Shown: positions 1 to 10,925 of the stretch, piece after piece
How positions within the stretch are numbered: the stretch's first letter is position 1
Layout of the letters: each line of letters opens with the position of its first letter
Assembly (NCBI RefSeq): GCF_036324505.1
Contig: NC_086352.1
Span: 33,226,358-33,290,357 of the forward strand
Length of the DNA: 64,000 nucleotides
Reading direction: 5' to 3'
Source of the DNA: Eleginops maclovinus
Lineage: Eukaryota > Chordata > Actinopteri > Perciformes > Eleginopidae
Notes under the pieces: model-generated
The model's database searches: none
What the model was told of the DNA's origin: nothing
What the model saw: the letters and a program-made list of their open reading frames with translations, nothing else
Position numbers and translations under genes: made by a program

Positions 1-1317
1 TGGGCACTCACTCTTAGTGCACATGAGGTGATGAGTGGAAACTTCTCCCTGCTGACAATTCCCCAAAAGGTACTGTCCCGTGATCTTACTTTCAGCTCAA
101 TGTCATTTTGCAAATCAACCATCTCCATGTCAACCCCACTAGGCAGAGCAAATACCTGCTGAAATTTGGCTGCTACCTGTTCCACATCAATGGTCAGGAA
201 TGGGTTTAAGACCAATGCAGCAATATCTTCCATGACATCTAATTCACTAAAACGCCGACTGAACTCTGCTGCCACTTTGTCCAGGTGAACACAGTACTGC
301 TCAGGGTGAAAAGCGTCCTTGTCACCGATGGCCTGTGACATTTTCTCCAGGTTGGGAAAGTGTGTCAGCCTCACGTTTTTCAGCTGTGTGTTCCAAACAC
401 CGAGCTTGGCCTTGAACGCATTCACTGCGCTTATCCTGCTGGTGAATGACACAGTGGTAATTCACGAAGTCAGGAAAATCATGGTCTTTATGTCACAGCG
501 CAATAAATCCAACGCGCACACCGCGCATCGATGGGGCTCCATCAGTGGTAATTGCCACCAGTTTGTGAATCGGGATGTCATTATCGCGGACATCTTTTTT
601 TAAACGCGTTGTAAATATCCTCACCTCTCGTTCTCTCCTTTAAGTGCAAAAGAGTGAGGAGATCCTCTTTTGTTGTAGAGTCCGGGAATGCCATCCTGAC
701 AAATACAACAAGCTGAGCTGTGTCTATTACATCCAGGGATTCATCAAACTGTAGTGAAAAATATTCAGTGTGACAAATCTTTTAACACTTGTCGATCCAC
801 GTCCCCTGACATTTCCTCGACCCTCCTCGCCACTGTATTGGGGCCAAGCTGGACACTGCGGAGCGCGGTTTTGATGTCGTCTTTGTTTTTTGAAGCCGTT
901 GAAAACCGTCTCTGCAGTGATGGCCATTGCCTCCTTGAATAAATTGCCATCTGTAAAAGGCTTCTTGTGTTTAGCCAAAAGGTGACTAATACGAAATGAA
1001 GCTTCAGTTGCAGCCTTATTTTGAGCAGCAGGTTTTGTGAAAAGCGACTGCTGAGCCTTCAACCCAGCTTTCAGCTCAGCAACTTTCCTAGCGCGGATTG
1101 CGCTCTTGGCGGGGAAACTGTCTTTGAATTTGTCGTGGTTAGTGTTGTGGTGCCGCTCTAGATTTCCTCTTTTAGACTGCGCCAGAGTTTGGTGGCACAG
1201 CATACAAACACACTTGTCTTTCACCATGGTGAAAATAAATTCCTCTTCCCATTCCTCATGGAAATTATACGTTGTCGACTTCTTTCTCGGAGCCTCCGCC
1301 ATGCCAGCTGACAACAT
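1..1317 (-). pseudogene. hAT transposase (BED-finger, ZBED/GTF2IRD2-like) pseudogene
   Basis: The start is an ATG at 1317. The first about 145 codons contain a BED-type zinc finger (CMLC pair followed by HHNTNH) preceded by FHEEWEEEFIFTM, as in the transposase-derived GTF2IRD2/ZBED proteins. The frame shifts near 885, within a run of T on the plus strand; the continuation (NKDDIKTALRSVQLG) lies in another frame at 765-950. Further downstream, frames carry hAT-like pieces such as CHTEYFSLQFDESLDV and IPIHKLVAITTDGAPSMRG, broken again near 480 and 300. The catalytic C-terminal part is outside the window. This is a decayed transposase, not a domesticated gene, as far as the breaks show. Confidence 0.75.
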
Positions 1318-1590
1318 TGCCGTCTACTAGCTATCACCTGCTAGTGCCGTATAAAGTCATTTCGCGACAGTTAATGTGCCAGTATCCTTCTTTGATCTTA
1401 TTCGTCATTGTAATGCCGCCTGTTGCACTGAAAAAATACGACTGGATCGGATAAGATAGAGAGGAAAAAAGGCGCTTGCAAAACTGAACATTAATCAGCC
1501 ATAATGTATTTGTGTAATTATTTTGGGGATCTACAGGGAATGTTTCAAAGATCTACCAGTCGATCGCGATCGACGGGTTGGCGACCACTG
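1..1590 (-). mobile_element. hAT-superfamily DNA transposon, 5' part, degenerate
   Basis: On the minus strand a terminal motif CAGTGGTCGCCAACC begins at 1590, of the CAGTGGTxxCCAACC type that typifies vertebrate hAT/Charlie-like ends. It is followed inward by a broken transposase (1-1317). The 8 bases just outside the end (1591-1598, ctctacag) would be one copy of the 8-bp target duplication. The other end lies left of the window, so the duplication cannot be confirmed. The element is inactive because its reading frame is interrupted. Confidence 0.75.
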
Positions 1591-1698
1591 CTCTACAGTA
1601 TGGATCTTTTATCATGGCATTTGAACAGGGGGTTGAAGGAAAAGTCACTAATCTCCAGGACTGCTTATACTGCCTAGAGCAATACACCAGGGGGCAGT

Positions 1699-2444
1699 GT
1701 AAGAAATGTTCGTTTATTTGAAGCCCAGGAGTCGGTTTAAAAGAAAGAAAGCAAACCACCCTTAAAAGTTATAAAAGGAGTGTTTAATAATGGATGCAGT
1801 AGTAGGTTTTACAAAAGTTTCACAGCTGTGGCTCAATAGCCCGGGACACGCGTCCACAGGCCACTGACTGAGTGGAGCTCATCAGTAGATACTGTCTGGC
1901 GGTCCGGAACAAAAAAGTGCTCGGTTATACAATACAAACATGTTTTATAGAACCATCCCTTTCCGACCATACAATAAACAACTTCAAAATAAGACATGCT
2001 CCGCTCTCGTGCTCTCATTGGTTGGTAGCGGGGGGCTGGATCCTGTTGGCCGCTTGTCAAATGGGGTTCTCCGGACTCTTCTATAGGCTGACGTCGTCGG
2101 GGGCGGGTCCTCTTTTGACGTCACAGTCGCCATCTTGTTAGCGAAGTCCTGGAGCTCTCACCTACAATATTCTATTATGCAATTCTTCTGAGGTTTATCA
2201 GTTATTAAACAGGCAACTGTATCATTGCAGCATCAATGAGTGAGAGGTAGAGGCGGTGTGTTTAGTATGTAACTCCACTGGTCCTTCTCGCTCTTCTCAT
2301 ATATACAATACAATACTAGCTACATGCTATCTGAGGCTAAAACCAACATCCGGTAATACTACCGGAAGTGGACAAATATGATCCGTCCAGAAACAGTGAA
2401 TTATCTTTTAAAGTTCTGCTCCAATATATTGATTATTTCTAACA
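1699..2444 (-). mobile_element. Probable LTR (solo or truncated LTR retroelement)
   Basis: Read on the minus strand the segment begins TGTTAG (2444) and ends CTTACA (1699). Between them the order is that of a U3-R-U5 unit: CRE-like TGACGTCA (2116-2123) and a second CRE-like site near 2089, a GC box (about 2098-2107), CCAAT (2017-2021), TATAAAA (1943-1949) and AATAAA (1713-1718). No primer-binding site, no coding interior and no matching target duplication were recognised. A solo LTR, or a CpG-type host promoter without a visible gene, remain alternatives. Confidence 0.4.
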
Positions 2445-2767
2445 ATCCCTCCTTACACACCTTTTTAAAGGTGTAATAACTGATAGTATACACACCTTTT
2501 TAGGTGGCTACTTTGATCTGGGAAAAAGCTTCTGGTGCCAACGTCATCCCAGAGAGTGTCCTGTCTTTGGCCTCTAAATATCTCTGTCCCTTGCGGTGAG
2601 CCTCACTCTGCGTGCCAAGCTCCAAAGCCAAGGCAACAGCGTTAGCGCAGTTCAATCCGTCACCATTGAGTCCAAAAAACACCCGCTGCTGATGTGCTGC
2701 AGTCTGTGCCCTCAATCGAAAGCTAATATAGTTCAGAGACGTGTTTGTTTTCAACATGGCAGGAGAA

Positions 2768-2955
2768 GGGTGCACCGTCCCCGGAGGCACTGCAATACCG
2801 GGTCGATGCATGGAGTGAACGGGGCAAGCCCCTGTTTCAGCTCCCAGTGCTAAAAATCCATTTAATATATTGCCCCCATATAGGGGACATATCAGATATT
2901 AAACTGATAAGAACAGATACTACACTTGATCTTAAACAAAAGGCCGAGAAGCGAT
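2768..2955 (-). ncRNA. U2 snRNA, array unit 1
   Basis: On the minus strand it starts ATCGCTTCTCGGCCTTTTG and ends GGTGCACC, 188 nt as in other vertebrates. The branch-site pairing element GTAGTA is intact. Relative to human U2 the 3' stems covary (GGGGC/GCCCC in stem III; CCCGG/CCGGG in stem IV), and the loop IV TATTGCAGT bound by U2B'' is kept, which supports a real RNA gene. The usual GGCTAAG after CTTTT reads GTTTAAG here, a change at a normally invariant site. Confidence 0.92.
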
Positions 2956-3012
2956 GACCCCTGCCGTTTGTGGCAGGATGCACCCTCGCTGCGCAGTTTA
3001 CACCGGTCGTGT

Positions 3013-3082
3013 GTGTTCCTCTCCACGGAAGTCCTTAGTAAAAGGCGAAAGACTTATACGCTTTGAAGAGAAACCAGAGTAA
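3013..3082 (-). pseudogene. U5 snRNA, array unit 1, 3'-truncated
   Basis: The 5' stem and the invariant loop CGCCTTTTACTAA are present (minus strand from about 3082). The RNA stops after GGAACACAC: the Sm site and 3' hairpin found in unit 5 are absent. About 180 bp present in unit 5 between the U2 flank (accggtcgtg) and tgtgttcctc are missing, so the deletion joins the U5 body directly to the U2 upstream region. This is either a true deletion or an assembly collapse. Confidence 0.85.
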
Positions 3083-4279
3083 TGGAGAGTTCTTCCCGTG
3101 GAACAGACAACACCCAATTGTCCCAGTCCATGCCCTCGCGGTGAGCCTCACCCACAGGATAAGAATAGGTAGGGTAGTATGTAAATAAGGATAAATGCAA
3201 AATACAATTGGAAAGTACAATTTAATCAGAAAGGTAGGTTTAGGTAGGGGGCCAAAATAACATTATCTTACAACAAGGGAGGGTCATTTGAAGGGGGAGG
3301 AGAAGGTTAGGTCTAGGGTAGGAAAATGCTGGGTAGGGTAGTATATAAATAAGGATAAACTGGAATGAAATGTCATCCAAAAGGGTTAGGTATGAGGGTT
3401 ATAACCAGGAAAAAACGGTACGATCTTCATTTAAACATGCAAGGGAGAGTGCTAGAATGCTGAAACTTGGTCTGTCAAAAGTGCAATGTTTGAGCGCTTT
3501 GCCATTGTCATTGATTGAAGTTGTCCTTCAATGATTTGAAGCAGGCACTGAGTAGCTTTTTCATGAGCGTCACCATGATGACTTTTTGCAAAACGACATT
3601 TATGAAATCATCCGTATCATCTGACCATTGGGAACAGTGTACACCATTCCCAAGTTCGGTTGCCGTGGCTTTTGGAAGTGCTTATCCGAACGTGTTTCCA
3701 ACGGCCTCCTAGTTCATGAGTGGATTGCTTTCTGCCTCTTTTGGTAAACAAAGGCCAGCTGCTGTTGAAAATACTCCCTTGCCTCTGCGTGACAAGCAGA
3801 TATACTGTCCACTATACTAACGAGGATCGCTTTGGCAGCAACTCTGGCACGCCAAAAGCGGGTGGCGCTCTTCGAGAGGCTTTGGAGGCTGCTTCCTTCT
3901 GTCATTGCTTTGTGTTGAATTGTGTCAAATGTTGCTATTTTCTGTGAGGATGGCAAGATCTGAGAGGTAATGTCAGAGCCAGCCACACGGGGCCCCGATG
4001 AGCGCTCAATGCAACTCTGATAAATAATTGTAATACATGTATATGATTACTTGTATCCATTGTTGTGTACTGCATTTTTTGACTGTTAAAATAAATAAAT
4101 AAAATGATAACATACACAGTGAGGGCCCCTTTGGTATGACAGGAGTATTTATGTCAAGCCTCATCTGTCTGTTAGGCTTTCAAGTGGTTGCTGGCTGCAT
4201 TGACCTGCTCAGACGCAGGAACCGCCACGCAGTGTCCTTTGTCGTAGCAAGAGTCCACTGGCTCTGACACATCCAACTC

Positions 4280-4442
4280 ATACTTACCTGGCAGGGAGAT
4301 ACCATGATCAGCAAGGTGGTTCACCCAGGGCGAGGCTCGGCCATTGCACGCCGGCTGTGCTGACCCCTGCGAATTCCCCAAATGTGGGAGTCTCGACTGC
4401 ATAATTTGTGGTAGTGGGGGACTGCGTTCGCGCTCTCCCCTG
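4280..4442 (+). ncRNA. U1 snRNA, array unit 1
   Basis: It begins ATACTTACCTG, the 5' splice-site pairing sequence, and ends GCGCTCTCCCCTG, 163 nt. The Sm site ATAATTTGTGG and loop II ATTGCAC (U1A site) are intact. Stem II covaries with respect to human (CGGCC/GGCTG). Loop I reads GATCAGCAAGG instead of the usual GATCACGAAGG. A 3'-box-like stretch (GTTGAAGGAAAATTG) follows at about 4448. Confidence 0.93.
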
Positions 4443-4749
4443 ATTTTGTGTTGAAGGAAAATTGTAAAAACCACCTTGTGATCACTTATGTTTTAGGTGG
4501 CTACTTTGATCTGGGAAAAAGCTTCTGGTGCCAACGTCATCCAGAGAGTGTCCTGTCTTTGGCCTCTAAATATCTCTGTCCCTTGCGGTGAGCCTCACTC
4601 TGCGTGCCAAGCTCCAAAGCCAAGGCAACAGCGTTAGCGCAGTTCAATCCGTCACCATTGAGTCCAAAAACACCCGCTGCTGATGTGCTGCGCTGTGCCC
4701 TCAATCAAAGTAATTGTTAAAAACTGTTTTTTTAAAACATGGCAGGAAA

Positions 4750-4924
4750 GGGGCACCTCCCCGGGGGCACTGAAATACCGGTCGATGCGGGAGGAACGGG
4801 GCAACCCCTTTTTTCAGCTCCCAGTGCTAAAAATCCTTTTAATAATTGCCCCCATATGGGGGACATATCAAAAATTAAACTGTAAAACAATCACACTTGA
4901 TCTTACCAAAAGGCCGAGAAGCGA
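4750..4924 (-). ncRNA. U2 snRNA, array unit 2, degraded
   Basis: It aligns to unit 1 U2 throughout but carries many small indels. The branch-site element GTAGTA is lost (AGTGTGATTG), and the 5' end reads TCGCTTCTCGGCC without the first A. It is a non-functional copy or a consensus error. Confidence 0.8.
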
Positions 4925-5082
4925 GCCCCCGCCTTTTGTGGCGGGATAAACCCTCCGCGCAGTTTACACCGGTCGTGGGTGGGAAAACCTTTGCCCTTTG
5001 TTTTGGGGAAAAGGCTCCTTTTGGCCCAACTCGGAGGTGGGCCCAGGCAGCTGGTGCCTCTTTTTGTGTTTCACAAATCAGA

Positions 5083-5181
5083 AGGCCCAGCCAAACGCAA
5101 AGACCAAAATAGGGTGAACCGTTGGTTCCTCCCACAAGTTTTAGTAAAAGGGAAAGAATCCCTTTAAAAGAGAAACCAGAA
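5083..5181 (-). ncRNA. U5 snRNA, array unit 2, degraded
   Basis: It matches U5 from unit 5 with many indels. The invariant loop is reduced to TTTTACTAAAAC without the CGCC before it, and the first stem is altered (CCTTTCTGGTTTCTC). It is probably a corrupted consensus or a pseudogene. Confidence 0.75.
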
Positions 5182-6095
5182 AGGGGGTTTTGGGGAAAAA
5201 AAAACCCCCCTTTTTTTCCCCCAGTCAATGGGTGCCCCCCCCAAAAGGTAAGTTTTAAGGTTAGGGAAAAAGGGGTTGAAAATACAAGGAAAGAAATTTA
5301 ATCAAAAGGAGGTTAGGTAGGGGAAAAATAACATTTCTTACACAAGGGAGGTTTTTGAAGGAATTGGTTGGGGTAGGAAAACGGTAGGAAATTTAAATGA
5401 TTGGGAAGAATGCCCTTCCAAAAGGTTTAGGATGAGGTTTATAACCAGGAAAAAAAACGACATTTATTAAACTCCGGGAATCGAATTGAACGGCCCCGTC
5501 AAAAGTCTTTTGGGCTTTGGAATTGCTTTTTTGAAGTGTTTCAAAGGCAGCATGAGTAAGCTTTTTCTGGGTACCAAAGACTTTTGAAAAACCTTTTTTG
5601 AAACAGGTATCCCCACCAGGGGAACAGGGGGACCCACCCAAGGTTGGGGCTTTGAGTGCTTTAAACTGTTCCCCCCCCTTGTTTGGTGATTGTTTCTGCC
5701 CTTTTGTAAACAAAGGAGGGTTGAAAAACCCCCCGCCCTGCTCAAGCAGAATATGTCCCATATATAACGGATCCTTTGGAACCGGGCACCCAAAATGGCC
5801 TCCAAGGGGGGCTTTGGGGCGCTTTTTGCAGCTTGTTTGTTTGTTAAAATGGTTTTCTGGGGGGCAGACTGGGGAAGCAACCCCCCACGGGGGCCCCCGT
5901 AGCGCTCAATGCCTCGGGGAAAAGAAAAAAAAAGAAAAAACGAAGGGAAAAGAAAGGGGATTTTAAAAAAAAAAAAAAAGAAAAAAAGGAGGGGGGTAGA
6001 AAAGGGATAAGAAGTACTGGAGGAGGGGGGGGAGATGAAAAAGGGAAAAAAAAGAGAGGTTTTTGGAGAAAACCCCACGCCTGACCATCCAACTC

Positions 6096-6245
6096 ATATT
6101 TTCCCTGGCAGGGGAAACCATATCACCAAGGGGGTCACCCAGGGGCTGGGCCATTGCACGCCGGCGTGCGCCCCCTCAATTCCCCCAAATGTGGGAACTC
6201 GACGCATAATTTGTGGTATGGGGACTGCGTTCGCGCTCTCCCCTG
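6096..6245 (+). ncRNA. U1 snRNA, array unit 2, degraded
   Basis: It aligns to U1, but the 5' end reads ATATTTTCCCTGG in place of ATACTTACCTGG, so the splice-site pairing sequence is lost. Several short deletions leave about 150 nt. The 3' half (Sm site and last hairpin) is nearly intact. Confidence 0.78.
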
Positions 6246-6544
6246 TTTTTGTGTTGAAGGAAAATTGTAAAACCACCTTGTAAGCTTATGTTTAGGTGGC
6301 TACTTTGATCGGGGAAAAAACTTCTGGTCCCAAAACCACCCCAAGAAAATGCCCTGTCTTGGCCCTAAATACTCTGTCCCTTGGGGTGACCTCCCTGCGG
6401 CCAAGCCCCAAAACCCAAGGCAACAGCTTAGCGCAGTTCAATCCCCCCCTTAGCCCAAAAAAAACACCCGCGCTGATGTGCTGCAGTTGTGCCCCAATCG
6501 AAAGCTAATATAGTTCAAGCGTTTTTGTTTTCAACAGGCAGAAA

Positions 6545-6717
6545 GGGTGCCCCCTCCCCGGGGGGCCTGCAATACCGGTCATGCAGGAGTGGGGGCAAGC
6601 CCCTTTTTCAGCTCCCAGTGCAAAAAATCCATTTAATATTTGCCCCCATTAGGGGACAATCAGATTTTAAACTGATAAGAACGTCTACACTTGACTTGCC
6701 AAAAGCCGAGAAGCGAT
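6545..6717 (-). ncRNA. U2 snRNA, array unit 3, with indels
   Basis: The 5' end ATCGCTTCTCGGC is present, but the branch-site element reads GTAGAC and several bases are missing along the molecule, leaving about 173 nt instead of 188. It is a pseudogene or an unpolished copy. Confidence 0.8.
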
Positions 6718-6876
6718 ACCCTGCCGTTTGTGGCAGGACACCCCGCGCGCATTTACACCGTCGGGGGGGCGGCACCTTTGCCCTTTGATAAAAAAGGCCC
6801 TTTTGGCCCCAAAGGCGGGCGTGACTTGGTAAGGCCCAGGCACGACGGCTCTCTCTTTTTTGTGTTCAAAAACCAA

Positions 6877-6983
6877 AGGCTCACAAACGGCAAAGCCTAC
6901 CAAAAAAGGGAACCTAGGGTTCCCTCCAGGGAAGTTTTTAGTAAAAGGCGAAAGACTTATACCTTGAAGAGAAACCAGAGTAA
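6877..6983 (-). ncRNA. U5 snRNA, array unit 3
   Basis: The 5' stem and the invariant loop (CGCCTTTTACTAAA) are intact. Changes lie in the 3' half, including the Sm-site neighbourhood (TTTTTTGGTAGGC) and the last hairpin. Confidence 0.82.
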
Positions 6984-8171
6984 TGAAGTTCTTCCCGTGG
7001 AACGACAACACCCATTTCCCAGTCCATGCCCTCGCGGAGCCTACCCACGGGATAAAAATAGGTAGGGTAGTATGTAAATAAGGATAAATGCAAAATACAT
7101 TGGAAAGTACAATTTAATCAGAAAGGTAGGTTTAGGTAGGGGGGCCAAAATAACATTATCTTACAACAAGGGAGGGTCATTTGAAGGGGGAGGAGAAGGT
7201 TAGGTCTAGGGTAGGAAAATGCTGGGTAGGGTAGTATATAAATAAGGATAAACTGGAATGAAATGTCATCCAAAAGGGTTAGGTATGAGGGTTATAACCA
7301 GGAAAAAACGGTACGATCTTCATTTAAACATGCAAGGGAGAGTGCTAGAATGCTGAAACTTGGTCTGTCAAAAGTGCAATGTTTGAGCGCTTGCATTGTC
7401 ATTGATTGAAGTGTCCTTCAATGATTTGAAGCAGGCACTGAGTAGCTTTTTCATGAGCGTCACCATGATGACTTTTTGCAAAACGACATTTATGAAATCA
7501 TCCGTATCATCTGACCATTGGGGAACAGTGTACACCATTCCCAAGTTCGGTTGCCGTGGCTTTTGGAAGTTGCTTATCCGAACGTGTTTCCACGGCCTCC
7601 TAGTTCATGAGTGGATTGCTTTCTGCCTCTTTTGGTAAACAAAGGCCAGCTGCTGTTGAAAATACTCCCTTGCCTCTGCGTGACAAGCAGATATACTGTC
7701 CACTATACTAACAAGGATCGCTTTGGCAGCAACTCTGGCACGCCAAAAGCGGGTGGCGCTCTTCGAGAGGCGTTTGGAGGCTGCTTCCTTCTGTCATTGC
7801 TTTGTGTTGAATTGTGTCAAATGTTGCGATTTTCTGTGAGGATGCAAGATCTGAGAGGTAATGTCAGAGCCAGCCACACGGGGGCCCCGATGAGCGCTCA
7901 ATGCAACTCTGATAAATAATTGTAATACATGTATATGATTACTTGTATCCATTGTTGTGTACTGCATTTTTGACTGTTAAAATAAATAAATAAAATGATA
8001 ACATACACAGTGAGGGCCCCTTTGGTATGACAGGAGTATTTATGTCAAGCCTCATCTGTCTGTTAGGCTTTCAAGTGGTTGCTGGGCTGCATTGACCTGC
8101 TCAGACGCAGGAACCGCCACGCAGTGTCCTTTGTCGTAGCAAGAGTCCACTGGCTCTGACACATCCAACTC

Positions 8172-8334
8172 ATACTTACCTGGCAGGGGAGATACCATGA
8201 TCAGCAAGGTGGTTCACCCAGGGCGAGGCTCGGCCATTGCACGCCGGCTGTGCTGACCCCTGCGAATTCCCCAAATGTGGGAGTCTCGACTGCATAATTT
8301 GTGTAGTGGGGGACTGCGTTCGCGCTCTCCCCTG
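8172..8334 (+). ncRNA. U1 snRNA, array unit 3
   Basis: It is 163 nt with intact ATACTTACCTG, U1A loop ATTGCAC and 3' hairpin. One base is missing near the Sm site (TTTGTGTAGTGG). It shares the loop I variant GATCAGCAAGG with unit 1. Confidence 0.92.
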
Positions 8335-8637
8335 ATTTTTGTGTTGAAGGAAAATTGTAAAAACCACCTTGTGATCACTTATGTTTTAGGTGGCTACTTG
8401 ATCTGGGAAAAAGCTTCTGGTGCAACGTCATCCCAGAGAGTGTCCTGTCTTTGGCCTCTAAATATCTCTGTCCCTTGCGGTGAGCCTCACTCTGCGTGCC
8501 AAGCTCCAAAGCCAAGGCAACAGCGTTAGCGCAGTTCAATCCGTCACCATTGAGTCCAAAAAACACCCGCTGCTGATGTGCTGCGCTGGCCTCAACAAAG
8601 CAATTAGTTCAAGCGTGTTTGTTTTCAACATGCGAGA

Positions 8638-8794
8638 AGGTGACCGTCCCGAGGCACTGAAATACGGGTCGTGCAGGAGGAAGGGGCAGCCCCTGTTTCG
8701 CTCCCTTCTAAAAACCATTTAAATATGCCCCCAAGGGACATATCAGATATAACTGTAAGAACAGATACACCCGCTGCCAAAAGGCCGGAGCGAT
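8638..8794 (-). ncRNA. U2 snRNA, array unit 4, degraded
   Basis: It is recognisable over its whole length but has lost about 30 nt in scattered single-base deletions, including the branch-site element and part of the 5' hairpin (ATCGCTCCGGCC). Confidence 0.75.
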
Positions 8795-8939
8795 GACCCC
8801 TCCGTTTGTGCAGGTGCACCTCGCTGCGATTTCACCGGTCGTGGTGCGGACCTTTGCCCTTTGATAAGAAAAGGCTCCTTGGCCAAGGCTGCGTGACTGG
8901 AGGCCCGGACACTGTGCTCTCTCTTGTTTCACAAACTCG

Positions 8940-9042
8940 AGGCTCGCCAAACCAAAGCCTACCAAAATGGTGAACTCGTAGTGTTCCTCTCACGGAAGTC
9001 TTTATAAAAGCGAAAGACTTACGCTTTGAAGGAACAGAGTAT
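8940..9042 (-). ncRNA. U5 snRNA, array unit 4, degraded
   Basis: It is recognised by the loop TCGCTTTTATAAAG (normally TCGCCTTTTACTAAAG) and the flanking stems. Scattered deletions run through the gene as in the rest of unit 4. Confidence 0.72.
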
Positions 9043-10092
9043 GAGAGTTCTTCCGTGGAACAGACAACCCCCAGTTGCCCCATCCATGCCCTCGGTGACC
9101 TCACCCAAAAGGGATAAATGTAGGGTGAGTAAATAAGGATAAATGAAAATACAAGGGAAATACAATTTAATCAAAAAGGTGGGTTAGGTAGGGGCAAATA
9201 ACATTACTTACAAAAGGAGGGTCATTGAAGGGGGAGGAGAAGGTTAGGTTAGGGTAGGAAAATGCTGGGTAGGTAGTATAAATAGATAAACGGAATGAAG
9301 TCATCCAAAGGGTTAGGTTGAGGTTATAACCAGAAAAACGGTACGATCTTCATTTAAACTGCAAGGGAAGTGCTTAAATCTGAACTGGTCTGCAAAGTGC
9401 AATGTTTGACGCTTTGCCATTGCCCATGATTGAGTTGTCCTCATGTTAAAGCAGGACTGAGTAGCTTTTCAGAGCGTCCCCATATGACTTTTTGCAAACG
9501 CATTTAGAATCTCCGTACATTGACATTGGAACAGTGTACCCTCCTTGGTTGCCGTGGCTTTGAGGCTTATCGACGTTTTCAAGGCCTCCTAGTTCATGAT
9601 GTTTGCTTTCTCCCTCTTTTGGAAACAAAGGCCCCTGCTGTTGAAAATCCCTTGCTCTGCTGACAAGCAGAGATACGGCCAATCTAACGAGGATCCTTGG
9701 CAGAACTCTGGACGAAAAGCGGGTGGCGCTCTTCGAGAGCGTTTGGGCTGCTCCTTCTGCATTGCTTTTTGGTGTGTGTAAATGTTGCTTTTCGTGAGAT
9801 GGCAAGTCTAAAGGGTTTAATGTCAGAGCCGCACACGGGGCCCCAGAGCCTCAAGGAACTCGAAAAAATTTAATACAGTATTGATACTTGATCCATTTGT
9901 ACTGCATTTTTGACGTTAAATAAATAAATAAAGGGAAACAACACGTGGGGCCCTTTGGTAGCCAGGAGTTTAGTCAAGCCTCATCTGTCTGTTAGGCTTA
10001 AAGTGGTGCTGGCTGCATTGACCTGCTCAGGACCAGGAACCGCCACGCAGTGTCCCTTGTCGTAGAAAGAGTCCCTGGCCTGAAATCCAACC

Positions 10093-10255
10093 ATCTTACC
10101 TGGCAGGGAGATACCATGATCCCCAAAGGGTGGTTCACCCAGGGCGAGGCTCGGCCATTGCACGCCGGCTGTGCTGACCCCTGCGAATTCCCCAAATGTG
10201 GGAATCTCGACTGCATATTTGTGGTAGTGGGGGACTGCGTTCGCGCTCTCCCCTG
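10093..10255 (+). ncRNA. U1 snRNA, array unit 4
   Basis: From about 10100 onward the copy is clean: U1A loop, a TATTTGTGG Sm-like site and the last hairpin. The 5' end reads ATCTTACCTGG (one A missing from ATACTTACCTGG) and loop I is altered (GATCCCCAAAGGG). The boundary between corrupted and clean sequence in this unit falls near here. Confidence 0.87.
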
Positions 10256-10573
10256 ATTTTGTGTTGAAGGAAAATTGTAAAAACCACCTTGTGATAGTTT
10301 ATGTGTTAGGTGGCTACTTTGATCTGGAAAAAGCTTCTGTTGCCAACGTCATCCATGAGAGTGTCCTGTCTTTGGCCTCTAAATATCTCTGTCCCTTGCG
10401 GTGAGCCTCACTCTGCGTGCCAAGCTCCAAAGCCAAGGCAACAGCGTTAGCGCAGTTCAATCCGTCACCATTGAGTCCAAAAAACACCCGCTGCTGATGT
10501 GCTGCAGTCTGTGCCCTCAATCGAAAGCTAATATAGTTCAGAGACGTGTTTGTTTTCACATGGCAGGAGAAGG

Positions 10574-10760
10574 GGGTGCACCGTCCCCGAGGCACTGCAA
10601 TACCGGGTCGATGCATGGAGTGAACGGGGCAAGCCCCTGTTTCAGCTCCCAGTGCTAAAAATCCATTTAATATATTGCCCCCATATAGGGGACATATCAG
10701 ATATAAACTGATAAGAACAGATACTACACTTGATCTTAGCCAAAAGGGCCGAGAAGCGAT
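10574..10760 (-). ncRNA. U2 snRNA, array unit 5
   Basis: This is the best U2 copy with canonical GGCTAAG and GTAGTA elements. It has one extra C in the first hairpin (CGGCCCTTTTGG) and one A missing before ATATCTGATATG. The length is 187 nt. Confidence 0.93.
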
Positions 10761-10925
10761 GACCCCTGCCGTTTTGTGCAGGATGCACCCTCGCTGCGCA
10801 GTTTACACCGGTCGTGGTGCGGCACCTTTGCCCTTTGATAAGAAAGGCTCTTTGCCCAAGGGCTGCGTGACTTGGTAGGCCCAGGCACGACTGGCTGCTC
10901 TCTTCTTGTGTTTCACAAACTCAGA

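Noticed and set aside
3714..3986. 90-codon minus-strand frame in the array spacer
   Set aside because: Unit 6 reads differently because of a one-base difference, and no family was recognised; there is no sign of coding constraint.
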